From: Rhizobium sullae | Lineage (GTDB): Bacteria > Pseudomonadota > Alphaproteobacteria > Rhizobiales > Rhizobiaceae | NCBI RefSeq assembly: GCF_900169785.1 | Contig: NZ_FWER01000010.1 | Span: 62,001 to 126,000, forward strand | DNA length: 64,000 nt | Reading direction: 5' to 3' | The notes under the pieces: generated by a model | The model's database searches: none | Told to the model about the DNA's origin: nothing | Seen by the model: the letters and a program-made list of their open reading frames with translations, nothing else | Position numbers and translations under genes: made by a program | In this document: positions 21,606 through 32,834 of the stretch, in pieces | Numbering within the stretch: the first letter of the stretch is position 1 | How the letters are laid out: the number at the start of each line of letters is the position of its first letter

Positions 21606-22216
21606 TGATCCGGATCGGTCTCACGGGTTCCATAGGCATGGGAAAATCAACTGCGGCAAAGCTCTTTGCCGAAGCCGGTATTCCCGTCAACGATTCCGAC
21701 GCTGTGGTGCATGAGCTGTATGCCGGAGAGGCGGCGCCGCTGGTCGAAGCTGAATTCCCTGGCACAGTGAAATATGGCGCTGTCGACCGGCAGGAACTTG
21801 GCCGCCAACTTTCGCGCAGACCAGATGGCTTCAAGGCGCTGGAGGCGATCGTGCATCCGTTGGTTCGCAAGCGCGAAGCCGAATTCGTAAAATGCGAGCA
21901 AGCGCGAGGATCGGAGATAATCCTGCTCGATATCCCGCTGCTTTTCGAAACGGGTGCCGAGACCCGAGTCGACATAATCGTCGTCGTGAGCTGCGATCCA
22001 CAGATTCAGCGCGACCGGGTGCTTGCGCGTCCGAACATGACAGAGGAAAAATTCAGTATGATTCGCTCGCGGCAAACCCCGGACGCCGAAAAGCGGGCGC
22101 GTGCCGACTATGTCATCGATACGGGGCACGCCATCGAAATCACGCGGGCGAGGGTAAGCGAAATCATCGCGGATCTGAATGCGCGGATCGCGAAAGGAGA
22201 TTTTCGGAATGCGTGA
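21605..22216 (+). CDS. coaE: Dephospho-CoA kinase
   Basis: A 203-residue P-loop kinase catalysing the last step of coenzyme A synthesis. The P-loop is GLTGSIGMGKSTAAKLF at residues 5-21; the substrate region is PVNDSDAVVHELY, and LDIPLLFETGAE is the family's central motif. ATG 21605 overlaps the aroE stop (TGATG). Its stop overlaps the dnaQ start by 8 bases. The pantothenate kinase that begins the same pathway (coaA) is at the other end of the window. Confidence 0.95.
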   Translation: MIRIGLTGSIGMGKSTAAKLFAEAGIPVNDSDAVVHELYAGEAAPLVEAEFPGTVKYGAVDRQELGRQLSRRPDGFKALEAIVHPLVRKREAEFVKCEQARGSEIILLDIPLLFETGAETRVDIIVVVSCDPQIQRDRVLARPNMTEEKFSMIRSRQTPDAEKRARADYVIDTGHAIEITRARVSEIIADLNARIAKGDFRNA

Positions 22217-22922
22217 AATCATATTCGATACGGAAACCACCGGCCTCGACAGCCGCATCGATCGCATCATCGAAATCGGCGGCATCGAGCTGCTGAACCA
22301 TTTCCCGACCGGCCGCACAATCCATATCTACATCAATCCCGGCAGTCAAAAAGTCCATCCCGATGCTCTGGCCGTTCACGGCATTACCGACGAGTTTCTG
22401 AAGGAAAAGAGGCCATTTGCCGAAGTCGTTGAAGAGATCATCGACTTCTTCGGCGACGCAAAGTGGATCGCACACAACGCAACCTTCGACATGGGATTTG
22501 TCAATGCAGAGCTTGCTCGCCTTGGCATGCCGCCGATCTTGCCGGAGAGGGTGGTCGATACGCTATCACTCGCACGGCGCAAACATCCTATGGGACCGAA
22601 TTCGCTCGATGCCCTCTGCCGCCGCTATGGTATAGACAACTCGCACCGCACAAAACACGGTGCACTTCTCGACTCGGAACTGCTTGCCGAGGTCTATATC
22701 GAAATGATCGGCGGGCGTCAGACCGCTCTTGGTTTGAGTGTTGCGGCTGCAACCGGGTCAGGCGACGCCGAGATTATTCTGGAAGAGGCCGTCGACATCG
22801 TTTTGAAGCGGCCCCGCCCCCTCGCGCCACGCCTCAGCGAAGCAGAAGCTCAGGCTCACGACGCATTGATTGCTGCGCTCGGCAGCAAAGGCATCTGGGC
22901 CAAATACGATCGTCTAAATTAA
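22209..22922 (+). CDS. dnaQ: DNA polymerase III epsilon subunit (proofreading exonuclease)
   Basis: A 237-residue 3'-5' exonuclease of the DEDDh family. Exo I is FDTETTGLD (about residue 5), Exo II HNATFDMGFVN, and the Exo III histidine lies in RTKHGALLDSELLAEVY. ATG 22209 (MREIIFDTET) is preceded by AAGGAGA, so the longer frame starting at 22179 is not needed. It is the last gene of the rightward maf-aroE-coaE-dnaQ run. It converges on secB across a 52-bp gap with a hairpin. Confidence 0.95.
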   Translation: MREIIFDTETTGLDSRIDRIIEIGGIELLNHFPTGRTIHIYINPGSQKVHPDALAVHGITDEFLKEKRPFAEVVEEIIDFFGDAKWIAHNATFDMGFVNAELARLGMPPILPERVVDTLSLARRKHPMGPNSLDALCRRYGIDNSHRTKHGALLDSELLAEVYIEMIGGRQTALGLSVAAATGSGDAEIILEEAVDIVLKRPRPLAPRLSEAEAQAHDALIAALGSKGIWAKYDRLN

Positions 22923-22948
22923 AAAATGCCCGGGCTTTCACCCGGGCA
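22921..22948 (-). terminator. Terminator of secB
   Basis: An 8-bp GC-rich stem (22927-22934 with 22941-22948) and 6-base loop, followed on the minus strand by TTTTTTAA. Its T-run suits the minus strand, so it mainly serves secB, though it may also stop dnaQ transcripts. Confidence 0.8.
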
Positions 22949-22974
22949 CTGCAGTCTAATCAGGTACTTCGAAC

Positions 22975-23451
22975 TCAGTTTGTCTGCACCTTTGCGCGCG
23001 TCTGCTCTTCAGCGACGCGCTGCGCAAACATCTGTGCGAAGTCGATCGGGTCGATCATCAACGGCGGGAAGCCGCCATTGCGCGTAACATCAGCAATGAT
23101 CTGGCGGGCAAACGGGAAGAGCATGCGCGGGCATTCAATAAAGAGAACCGGAAGCATGTGTTCCTGCGGGAAGCCGGCAACGCGGAAGACACCACCATAG
23201 ACGAGTTCGGCATGAAAGACTGTCTTGTCGCCATCCTTGGCCTCGGCGTTGAGCGACAGCACAACGTCGAAATCGCTATCCGAAAGCGGATTGGCATTGA
23301 CGTTGACGCTGATATTGATCGCCGGAGCCTTGTCGCGCGCCTGAAGCGAACGCGGCGCGCCGGGATTTTCGAAGGAAAGATCCTTCGTGTACTGAGCGAG
23401 AATTGTGAGGCTCGGGCTTGTCGAGCCGCTGCCGTTGTTTTCATCAGCCAT
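22975..23451 (-). CDS. secB: Protein-export chaperone SecB
   Basis: A 158-residue tetrameric chaperone that keeps preproteins unfolded and hands them to SecA. The family core is visible: [17 protein letters not shown] (about 15-31), NINVNAN-like strands and [20 protein letters not shown] (about 110-130), ending [18 protein letters not shown] 23451 (MADENNGSG) follows GAGGA and is preferred to ATG 23472. It is separated by 81 bases from fxsA upstream on the same strand. Confidence 0.96.
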   Translation of the reverse strand: MADENNGSGSTSPSLTILAQYTKDLSFENPGAPRSLQARDKAPAINISVNVNANPLSDSDFDVVLSLNAEAKDGDKTVFHAELVYGGVFRVAGFPQEHMLPVLFIECPRMLFPFARQIIADVTRNGGFPPLMIDPIDFAQMFAQRVAEEQTRAKVQTN

Positions 23452-23532
23452 TGGATTTTCCTCGAGGGGCATTGAATGGTGCCGCCATCTAACATTTCGG
23501 GAAAAGGCTTACAACCCTAGGCGAACCCGTCT

Positions 23533-24042
23533 CTACTCGCCAAGCCGCTTGCCGGACCAAGGAGAATCTTTGTTCGGCTCGCGGCGGTAGTCGTCCTCAT
23601 CAAGATCGACGACTTTTGAGTCCGGCTTGGATCGGTTGCCGGATTCGGATGATTGCGATGCCGCAAAGCCCTTCTTCGTTCCAACGATAACGAATCGCTT
23701 GCGGATGTAGTTCCAGGCAAGGTCACGAATGGCGGGGATGAAAAGCAGGATGGCGATGACATCCGAAATAAATCCCGGAACCATGAGAAGCAGCGACGCA
23801 ATGACGAGCATGGCCGGCCGCAAAAGGTCCCGGCCCGGCATTACGCCGGTTCGCCCCTCGGCAGACATACGCTGCAGAATGCCGATTCCCTGGCGGCGAA
23901 GCAGAGCCATGCCGATTGCAAAACTCAGCACGACGAGGCCAAGGGTCGCCAGCAGGCCGATAGCGCGCCCGACGATCACGAAGCCCGCTATCTCGGCCAG
24001 CGGCAACAAAAGAACAAAACCTGGAAGCATTGCAAGTCGCAT
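23533..24042 (-). CDS. fxsA: FxsA family membrane protein
   Basis: A 169-residue inner-membrane protein of the FxsA family. Three or four hydrophobic segments are visible at about 4-25, 28-48 and 75-102 (PAMLVIASLLLMVPGFISDV is the family hallmark). A hydrophilic C-terminus of about 60 residues is charged and probably cytoplasmic. In E. coli FxsA modulates phage exclusion by F plasmids; its normal role is unknown. It diverges from the Tim44-like gene across 126 bases. Confidence 0.88.
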   Translation of the reverse strand: MRLAMLPGFVLLLPLAEIAGFVIVGRAIGLLATLGLVVLSFAIGMALLRRQGIGILQRMSAEGRTGVMPGRDLLRPAMLVIASLLLMVPGFISDVIAILLFIPAIRDLAWNYIRKRFVIVGTKKGFAASQSSESGNRSKPDSKVVDLDEDDYRREPNKDSPWSGKRLGE

Positions 24043-24168
24043 CGTCTCTCCAACCGGCGTTTGCCGGGCCTCGATCGCAATCGCGAGATTGCGGCTATTT
24101 GAATCATCTGTATATGCGGCCTATATGGGAGTACAAATCATGGATGTTAACGGCGGCTGCGGGACGAT

Positions 24169-24870
24169 ATGAGTTCAAACGACTTCATCACTTTGTTTTT
24201 CCTTGTGGCTGCGGTGCTGATTTTTTTTCAGCTCCGCAGTGTTCTCGGGCGCCGCACGGGAAATGAGAAGCCGCCGCGCGATCTTTTCACGCCGCGCGAT
24301 GCCGCCGGTCCTGAGCATTCCGATGCCGGCAAGGTCGTAACGCTACCCCGCCGTGATACGCCCGCAGAAGAGGAAGATCGCTTCGCGGCGATCGACGCTT
24401 TCGCGCCTGCCGGCACGCCGCTCAATGAATCTCTGCGCGCACTCAGTAAGGTCGATCCGTCCTTTGAGCCAAAGGAATTCCTGAACGGCGCGAAAATGGC
24501 CTACGAAATGATCGTCATGGCGTATGCCGACGGCGACAGAAAAACGTTGAAGAATCTTTTGTCCCGCGAGGTTTATGAAGGTTTTGACGCGGCGATCGCG
24601 GATCGCGAGGCCAAGGGCGAGAAGGTGAAATCCACCTTCGTCGGCATCGATAAGGCGGACATCACTCAGGCGGAAGCCAGAGGCAGCGAGGCACAGATTA
24701 CGGTCCGTATCGCCAGCCAGCTGATCTCCGCGACCTATGACAAGGCCGACAAGCTGATAGAGGGCGATGCCGAGAACGTAGCTGAGGTCAATGACATCTG
24801 GACCTTCGCTCGTGATACGCGCTCGCGCGACCCCAATTGGAAGCTCGTGGCAACCGAATCGGAAACATGA
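24169..24870 (+). CDS. Tim44/TimA-like membrane-anchored adaptor
   Basis: A 233-residue protein with one N-terminal membrane segment (about 5-22, ITLFFLVAAVLIFFQLRS), a proline- and charge-rich linker, and a C-terminal Tim44-like domain (about 85-230, with SKVDPSFEPKEFLNGAKMAY). It is the alphaproteobacterial relative of mitochondrial Tim44; its exact role in bacteria is unsettled. ATG 24169 is the start. Its stop overlaps the mltA start (ATGA). The neighbours mltA, smr and xre follow without gaps and are probably cotranscribed. Confidence 0.9.
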   Translation: MSSNDFITLFFLVAAVLIFFQLRSVLGRRTGNEKPPRDLFTPRDAAGPEHSDAGKVVTLPRRDTPAEEEDRFAAIDAFAPAGTPLNESLRALSKVDPSFEPKEFLNGAKMAYEMIVMAYADGDRKTLKNLLSREVYEGFDAAIADREAKGEKVKSTFVGIDKADITQAEARGSEAQITVRIASQLISATYDKADKLIEGDAENVAEVNDIWTFARDTRSRDPNWKLVATESET

Positions 24871-25985
24871 GTGACAATAAAGCGGACTTCGTTCTGCAAG
24901 CTGTCGATTTCGATGAACTCAAAGGCTGGAGGGATGATGATCCCTCCAGCCTTTTTGAAGTCATGGAAACCTGCCGCCGCCAAATTGCCGGCAGGAAACC
25001 TTACCGTACCGGATCGCTGGGCCTGAGCGCCGATGATCTTTTGCCTTTGCTACAAGCCGCCCGAAATGCGAAACCCGCCTCGGCTTCCGAGGCGCGATCC
25101 TTCTTTGAACAGAATTGTCGGGCGTTTCTCATCAGAAGAGGCGACGGCCGGCGGGGTTTCGTTACGGCCTTTTACGAGCCGGAGATCGCCGTTTCCGGCA
25201 AACCTGGTTCCACCTATCGCTTCCCCTTCTACAGACGGCCTGACGATCTGATCGAGCTGGACAATAGCAACCGCCCCGCAGGCCTCGATTCATCTTATGC
25301 CTTCGGCCGCCTCGAGGATGGAGAGATAAGCGGCTATCCCGACCGACAGGCGATCGACCAAGGCTTTCTCGACGGCCGAGGCCTTGAAATCGCTTGGGCC
25401 AAATCCAAGGTCGATGTTTTCTTCGTGCATGTGCAAGGTGCGGCACGTCTGCGCTATCCGGATGGACGGACGGCACGGATCACATATGCGGCAAAGGCCG
25501 GACATACTTTCTCTGCCATTGGCAAGCTCTTGGTCGATCGCGGTGAAATCGATCGTGCGAATATCTCCATGCAGTCGATCCGCGCGTGGCTCGCAGCGCA
25601 TCCAGAACAGGTCGATGAGGTTCTCTGGCACAATCGATCTTATATTTTCTTTCGCGAGGCGCCGGTTGCCGATTCCGAAGCTGGACCGGTTGCAGCAGCG
25701 AAAGTGCCGTTGCTGGCCGGACGATCACTTGCGGTCGACCGCCTGATACATACCTTCGGCTTTCCCTTCTTCATCCGCTCTGAAAGCCTGACACACCTTG
25801 ATAAGGGGAGGCCGTTCCAGCGTTTGATGCTTGCCTTGGACACTGGCTCCGCGATCGTTGGTCCTGCGCGTGGCGATATTTTTACGGGTTCCGGCGATGA
25901 AGCGGGCGAACTGGCGGGTACGGTGCGCAACGACGCAGACTTTGCCATCTTGATTCCGAACGCTGCGGCTGGAAGGTTCGGCTGA
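24867..25985 (+). CDS. mltA: Membrane-bound lytic murein transglycosylase A (MltA)
   Basis: A 372-residue enzyme cleaving peptidoglycan glycan strands with formation of 1,6-anhydro-muramic ends. The MltA domain occupies about 95-260 (GFVTAFYEPEIAVSG, FFVHVQGAARLRYPDG) and the 3D domain is C-terminal, with the catalytic aspartate in LALDTGSAIVGPARGDIF. The start ATG 24867 overlaps the upstream stop by 4 bases (ATGA). No signal peptide or lipobox is visible in either the chosen start or the alternative TTG 24837, which is odd for a periplasmic enzyme. Confidence 0.9.
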   Translation: MSDNKADFVLQAVDFDELKGWRDDDPSSLFEVMETCRRQIAGRKPYRTGSLGLSADDLLPLLQAARNAKPASASEARSFFEQNCRAFLIRRGDGRRGFVTAFYEPEIAVSGKPGSTYRFPFYRRPDDLIELDNSNRPAGLDSSYAFGRLEDGEISGYPDRQAIDQGFLDGRGLEIAWAKSKVDVFFVHVQGAARLRYPDGRTARITYAAKAGHTFSAIGKLLVDRGEIDRANISMQSIRAWLAAHPEQVDEVLWHNRSYIFFREAPVADSEAGPVAAAKVPLLAGRSLAVDRLIHTFGFPFFIRSESLTHLDKGRPFQRLMLALDTGSAIVGPARGDIFTGSGDEAGELAGTVRNDADFAILIPNAAAGRFG

Positions 25986-26548
25986 TGACGAGGGACCGCA
26001 AGCTCAGCACGGACGAGCGAATTCTGTGGGGCAAAGTTGCGCGCAGCACGCGACCGCTTGCCGGAAAAAAAGGCGAGCTCACCGAACTTGATGCCTTTCT
26101 GGCGAAAGCCGAAACCGAGGTTGGGGATGCCGAGCAGAAATCGTCTGCCGAAATGGAAGCGCAAGCCGCAATCCCCCGCCCAGCAGCGAAGCAGCCTTCC
26201 AGCACCCATCATCCGCTGGAGCGGCCAGTCAAACGTAAGATCGCCAAAGGCAGGCTGGCACTGGAGGCGCGTATCGATCTCCACGGCCTGGTGCAAAGCG
26301 AAGCGCATGTCATGCTTCTCGATTTCCTCATCCGCGCGCATGAGCGCGGCATGCGGCATGTGCTGGTGATCACCGGCAAGGGCAGTTCGATGGGAAGCGA
26401 AGGCGCATTGAAACGGGCCGTTCCGTTTTGGTTTTCGAAGCCGGAGTTCCGCTATTTGATTTCGTCTTACGAAGCGGCTGCGCAGCACCACGGCGGCGAG
26501 GGGGCGCTTTATATCCGGCTCTCCCGGCGGCAGGGGGACAGGTCATGA
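25985..26548 (+). CDS. Smr domain protein
   Basis: A 187-residue protein with a basic N-terminal region and a C-terminal Smr (MutS2-related) domain at about 95-185. The Smr signatures LEARIDLHGLVQSEAH and HVLVITGKGSSMGSEGAL are clear. Smr domains act as nicking nucleases or bind nucleic acid; the substrate here is not known. ATG 25985 overlaps the mltA stop by one base, and its own stop overlaps the xre start, in the run Tim44-mltA-smr-xre. Confidence 0.9.
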   Translation: MTRDRKLSTDERILWGKVARSTRPLAGKKGELTELDAFLAKAETEVGDAEQKSSAEMEAQAAIPRPAAKQPSSTHHPLERPVKRKIAKGRLALEARIDLHGLVQSEAHVMLLDFLIRAHERGMRHVLVITGKGSSMGSEGALKRAVPFWFSKPEFRYLISSYEAAAQHHGGEGALYIRLSRRQGDRS

Positions 26549-26922
26549 CGCCGTTCGGTGAAGCGGTTCGAAAGCTTCGGGTCCGCAAGGGCGTATCGCA
26601 GAAGCAGATGGCAGCGGCGCTCAATGTCTCGCCCGCCTATCTCTCCGCACTCGAACACGGAAAGCGCGGCATGCCGACCTTCGACCTGCTTCAGCGGATC
26701 GCCGGCTATTTCAACATCATCTGGGATGAAGCCGAAGAACTCTTCCTGCTCGCCCGCGCATCGGACCCGCGCGTAGTGATCGATACCTCGGGTCTGCCCC
26801 CCGAATATACGGCGTTTACCAATCGTTTGGCGGCCCGGATTCGCGACCTTGACAGGGCAGCTTTGGCCGAGCTAGCGGCTATGCTTGAAAATCTCGGCAA
26901 AGCTGACGGAAAAGCGTCATAA
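26545..26922 (+). CDS. XRE-family helix-turn-helix regulator
   Basis: A 125-residue DNA-binding protein. The N-terminal HTH_3 domain (about 1-62) reads GVSQKQMAAALNVSPAYLSA across its recognition helices, and a helical C-terminal region follows (about 85-125). ATG 26545 overlaps the smr stop (ATGA) and is preceded by a G-rich ribosome-binding site; the longer open frame from 26428 lies inside smr. It closes the Tim44-mltA-smr operon, 134 bases before gyrB. Targets are unknown. Confidence 0.88.
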   Translation: MTPFGEAVRKLRVRKGVSQKQMAAALNVSPAYLSALEHGKRGMPTFDLLQRIAGYFNIIWDEAEELFLLARASDPRVVIDTSGLPPEYTAFTNRLAARIRDLDRAALAELAAMLENLGKADGKAS

Positions 26923-27008
26923 TCCCCTGCTTTATGCCCGATTAGCAGGCTCTACCATTGGGAATGGTGCTCAAAAACCTTATATTCCGGAATGAAAAAG
27001 GCTGGTGA

Positions 27009-29492
<2,484 letters not shown>

Positions 29493-29505
29493 TTGATTTC
29501 TCGTG

Positions 29506-29537
29506 CAAAAAGGCACGCTCACTGGAGCGCCTTTTTG
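29506..29537 (+). terminator. Terminator of gyrB
   Basis: A hairpin with a 5-bp inner stem (CGCTC/GAGCG), a two-base bulge and an AAAAAGG/CCTTTTT outer stem. The pairing gives T's in both directions, so it can also stop the convergent nitroreductase gene. Confidence 0.75.
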
Positions 29538-29548
29538 TTTCGGCAGGG

Positions 29549-30142
29549 TCAATTGGCAATGAATTTTCCGTTGAAGGCCACCTCGGCAAGCGGCATGCGC
29601 TGGCTTGGCACTTCGCGTGCCTGGTTGCGTTCTGATAGAACGCTTTTCTCGCCAAGGCGGCCGATGGCTATGCCGGCCTCGACGCGATAGCCTTCCGGGA
29701 TAGCGAAGGTTTGCCTGATCTCATCGTGTTTGATTCCGCCCATGCCGTGGGCGTAGAAGCCTGAAAAGCGTGCCTGCATGGCGAGATGCCCCCACGCGGC
29801 CCCGGCGTCGAACGAATGGGTATAGCGCGGTTTGTTCTCCGAGAAATCGCCGCTGAAACTGCGTGAGATAACGAAGATCAATGCAGAAGCATTCTTTGCC
29901 CATTCCTGGTTCGATTCGACGAGCAGGCCAAGATGCTTCTCGAAATGTACCGTGCCCTTAAGAGCGTAGATGAAGCGCCAGGGCTGCTGATTGCTGGAAG
30001 ATGGCGCCCAATGCGCTGCGTCCAGGATCGTCAGCAATTGCTCTTCGGTTATGATTTCGCCGGTGAAAGCACGTGGCGACCAGCGATCGAGAAACATCGC
30101 ATCGATAGGGTATTCGGATGTGCGGCTATTGGCTTCGGTCAT
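29549..30142 (-). CDS. Nitroreductase family protein (FMN-dependent)
   Basis: A 197-residue flavoenzyme of the nitroreductase superfamily, which uses NAD(P)H to reduce quinones, nitro compounds or related substrates. The FMN-phosphate segment DRWSPRAFTGEIIT (about 17-30) and AAHWAPSSSNQQPWRFIYAL (about 44-63) are typical, as is GIAIGRLG near 160. The open frame starts 53 codons earlier, but ATG 30142 (MTEANSRTSEYPID) gives the family length. The physiological substrate cannot be inferred. It is a lone gene, convergent with gyrB and divergent from the FAH gene. Confidence 0.9.
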   Translation of the reverse strand: MTEANSRTSEYPIDAMFLDRWSPRAFTGEIITEEQLLTILDAAHWAPSSSNQQPWRFIYALKGTVHFEKHLGLLVESNQEWAKNASALIFVISRSFSGDFSENKPRYTHSFDAGAAWGHLAMQARFSGFYAHGMGGIKHDEIRQTFAIPEGYRVEAGIAIGRLGEKSVLSERNQAREVPSQRMPLAEVAFNGKFIAN

Positions 30143-30374
30143 CGTGTTTCCGGATATTGGTTGAGCGCGCTGGAGCGAATGATATTGCCCGCCCACGAGA
30201 GCTTTGCAAGCAAACCCATTGCCGCAGATGCTTCTCATTTCATTCAACCGGCGCCAATTCAGTTCCGGCGAAATTTTTAACAATGCGTACCGCTTCAGCA
30301 AAAAGCCGTAATGACACGCTTAGTCGACTGGTTCATAGGTGATGGAGTCCGTTTTCGATGAGGAGGAGATTTTT

Positions 30375-31217
30375 ATGAAGTTGATGCGCGTTGGCGAACC
30401 GGGCCGTGAAAAACCGGCGCTACTCGATTCCGATGGCAAGATCCGCGATCTTTCGGCGCATGTTTCCGACGTCGGTGGTGAAGCGATTTCGCCGGCAGGT
30501 CTTGCAAAGATCGCAGCGCTCGACACGAAGAGCCTCCCGGAATTGACTCCGGGCCGTATTGGCGCCTGTGTTGCGGGCACCGGGAAATTCATCTGTATTG
30601 GCCTAAATTTCTCTGATCACGCTGCCGAAACTGGCGCAACGGTTCCGCCGGAACCGATCATTTTCATGAAGGCCACCTCCGCGATCGTCGGCCCCAACGA
30701 CAACGTCGTCATCCCGCGAGGCTCGGAAAAGACCGATTGGGAGGTTGAACTCGGCGTTGTCATCGGAAAGACAGCAAAATATGTCACCGAAGCCGAAGCG
30801 CTGGACTACGTTGCCGGCTATTGCGTCTCCAATGATGTCTCGGAGCGCGCATTCCAGACGGAACGCTCCGGCCAGTGGACTAAGGGCAAATCCTGCGACA
30901 CCTTCGGCCCGATCGGCCCCTGGCTCGTTACAAAGGATGAGATCGCCGATCCGCAGAATCTCGGCATGTGGCTGAAGGTCAACGACGAGACGATGCAGAG
31001 CGGGTCGTCGAGGACGATGGTCTACGGGGTCGCTTATCTGGTCTCTTATCTCAGCCAATTCATGTCGCTGCATCCGGGCGATGTGATTTCCACCGGTACG
31101 CCGCCGGGCGTCGGCATGGGTTTGAAGCCGCCGCGTTACCTCAAGGCTGGCGATGTCGTCGAACTTGGAATCGAAGGCCTCGGCACGCAGAAGCAGACCT
31201 TTGTCGCGGATCGCTGA
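30375..31217 (+). CDS. Fumarylacetoacetate hydrolase (FAH) family protein
   Basis: A 280-residue Mg-dependent hydrolase/isomerase of the FAH family, which cleaves C-C bonds in 2,4-dioxo acids or hydrates keto acids. The C-terminal FAH domain (about 70-280) shows FICIGLNFSDHAAETGA, the metal ligand region DWEVELGVVIGK, SNDVSERAFQ and STGTPPGVGMG. ATG 30375 follows a strong AGGAGGAG. In related rhizobial proteins the LMRVGEPGREKPALLD start is found in sugar-acid pathways such as L-fuconate; that is inference only, as no such cluster is here. A terminator follows. Confidence 0.88.
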   Translation: MKLMRVGEPGREKPALLDSDGKIRDLSAHVSDVGGEAISPAGLAKIAALDTKSLPELTPGRIGACVAGTGKFICIGLNFSDHAAETGATVPPEPIIFMKATSAIVGPNDNVVIPRGSEKTDWEVELGVVIGKTAKYVTEAEALDYVAGYCVSNDVSERAFQTERSGQWTKGKSCDTFGPIGPWLVTKDEIADPQNLGMWLKVNDETMQSGSSRTMVYGVAYLVSYLSQFMSLHPGDVISTGTPPGVGMGLKPPRYLKAGDVVELGIEGLGTQKQTFVADR

Positions 31218-31252
31218 AACTGTCCGATCTTTAACAATTGTGAGTGTATCAT

Positions 31253-31285
31253 ATGCCGGGAATCACATTTCCGGCATTTCTTTTT
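31253..31285 (+). terminator. Terminator of the FAH-family gene
   Basis: A 10-bp stem with one G-U pair (31253-31262 with 31268-31277) and 5-base loop, followed by TTCTTTTT. It lies 35 bases after the FAH stop. Confidence 0.85.
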
Positions 31286-31418
31286 GCGATGCGGATGCCT
31301 ATGTTGCTATGCAGCAAAAGCCTGTTACTCTCAATTGAAGTGCCCGCAAACGATGGAAAGAAGTGGATGGCTTGCCTGACGGCGCTGTCCTTTCCGCAAA
31401 AGAAAGGTGGCGCAAATC

Positions 31419-32690
31419 ATGTTTTATCAGCTCTATGAATTGAACCATGCTGCGATGGCGCCGTTCCGCGCTGCCGCCGATGCGATGCGGCTTGTTTATG
31501 CCAACCCGCTCAATCCATTTTCGCAAACGCCGTACGGCCGCGCGATAGCCGCAAGTCTCGAAATGTTCGAGCGGACGACGCGCCGCTACGGCAAGCCGGC
31601 GTTCGGACTGAAGGAAACAGTCGTCGGCGACAGGAAGGTCGCAGTGCGCGAAGAGATCGTCTGGTCGCGCGCCTTTTGCAATCTTCTGCATTTTGCGCGC
31701 AACACGCCGTCCGGTCACCGCGATCCCCGAATATTAATCGTTGCGCCGATGTCCGGTCACTATGCAACGCTGCTTCGCGGTACAGTCGAAGCGCTGCTTC
31801 CGAGCGCCGATATCTTTATTACCGATTGGATCGATGCCCGCATGGTGCCGATGACGGAAGGCACTTTCGATTTCGACGACTATGTCGATTACGTCATCGA
31901 GATGCTGCATTTCCTCGGCCCTGATACGCATGTCGTTGCGGTATGCCAGCCCTCCGTGCCCGTTCTGGCGGCGGCTGCGGTGATGGAAGAGGCAAATGAT
32001 CCGCTATCGCCGTCTTCGATGACACTGATGGGCGGGCCGATCGATACACGCATCAATCCGACAGCGGTCAATAAACTCGCAGAGGAAAGGCCGCTCGAGT
32101 GGTTTGCCGAAAACGCAATCATGAATGTGCCGTGGCCGCAGCCTGGCTTCATGCGCCCGGTCTATCCGGGCTTCCTGCAGCTCTCCGGCTTCATGTCGAT
32201 GAACCTCGACCGCCACGTCATCGCTCACAAGGAGTTCTTCATGCATCTCGTGAAGAATGACGGCGAGCCCGAAAAGCACCGCGATTTCTATGACGAATAT
32301 CTTGCCGTGATGGACCTGACCGCGGAATTCTACCTGCAGACGGTCGATCAGGTTTTCATGAAGCACTCTCTGCCGAAGGGAGAGTTGATCCATCGTGGCA
32401 AGCGCGTCGATCCGGCCGCAATCCGCAATGTTGCGCTCCTGACCGTGGAGGGCGAGAACGACGACATTTCCGGTGTGGGCCAGACGAAGGCGGCGCAGAC
32501 GATCTGCATCAACATCCCGGACGACATGCGCATGCACTACCTTCAACCGGACGTCGGCCACTACGGCGTCTTCAACGGATCACGCTTCCGTAGCGAGATC
32601 GCGCCGCGTATCGTCAACTTCGTCCGCGAACACTCTCGCTCAGGAAAGCCGGCCGTAAAGCGCGTCATCAGGGGCGGCAAATCCGCCTGA
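31419..32690 (+). CDS. phaZ: Intracellular polyhydroxyalkanoate depolymerase
   Basis: A 423-residue enzyme that mobilises stored polyhydroxybutyrate granules. Instead of a serine lipase box it has a cysteine nucleophile motif, AVCQPSVPVLAAAAVM (Cys176), as in other intracellular PhaZ proteins. Family segments SRAFCNLLHFAR, APMSGHYATLLRGTV and MQPDVGHYGVF-like (YLQPDVGHYGVFNGSR) supply the Asp and His regions. ATG 31419 (MFYQLYELNHAAM) follows GAAAGGTGG and fits the family; GTG 31407 is possible but adds only 4 residues. No PHB synthesis gene is in the window. Rhizobia accumulate PHB, so the role is expected. Confidence 0.92.
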   Translation: MFYQLYELNHAAMAPFRAAADAMRLVYANPLNPFSQTPYGRAIAASLEMFERTTRRYGKPAFGLKETVVGDRKVAVREEIVWSRAFCNLLHFARNTPSGHRDPRILIVAPMSGHYATLLRGTVEALLPSADIFITDWIDARMVPMTEGTFDFDDYVDYVIEMLHFLGPDTHVVAVCQPSVPVLAAAAVMEEANDPLSPSSMTLMGGPIDTRINPTAVNKLAEERPLEWFAENAIMNVPWPQPGFMRPVYPGFLQLSGFMSMNLDRHVIAHKEFFMHLVKNDGEPEKHRDFYDEYLAVMDLTAEFYLQTVDQVFMKHSLPKGELIHRGKRVDPAAIRNVALLTVEGENDDISGVGQTKAAQTICINIPDDMRMHYLQPDVGHYGVFNGSRFRSEIAPRIVNFVREHSRSGKPAVKRVIRGGKSA

Positions 32691-32834
32691 GTTAGAGGAT
32701 GCTGATTTAATGCTGCTCGTTCAAGGCCTTGTCCGATTTCGCGGGCAATCGTCTTGAAGGGCTGGCTGGCGGTTACCACATCGATTTTCAGCGTTCGGTA
32801 TTCCGCCGGGCGCAGAAAGCGAGGATAACGCACG

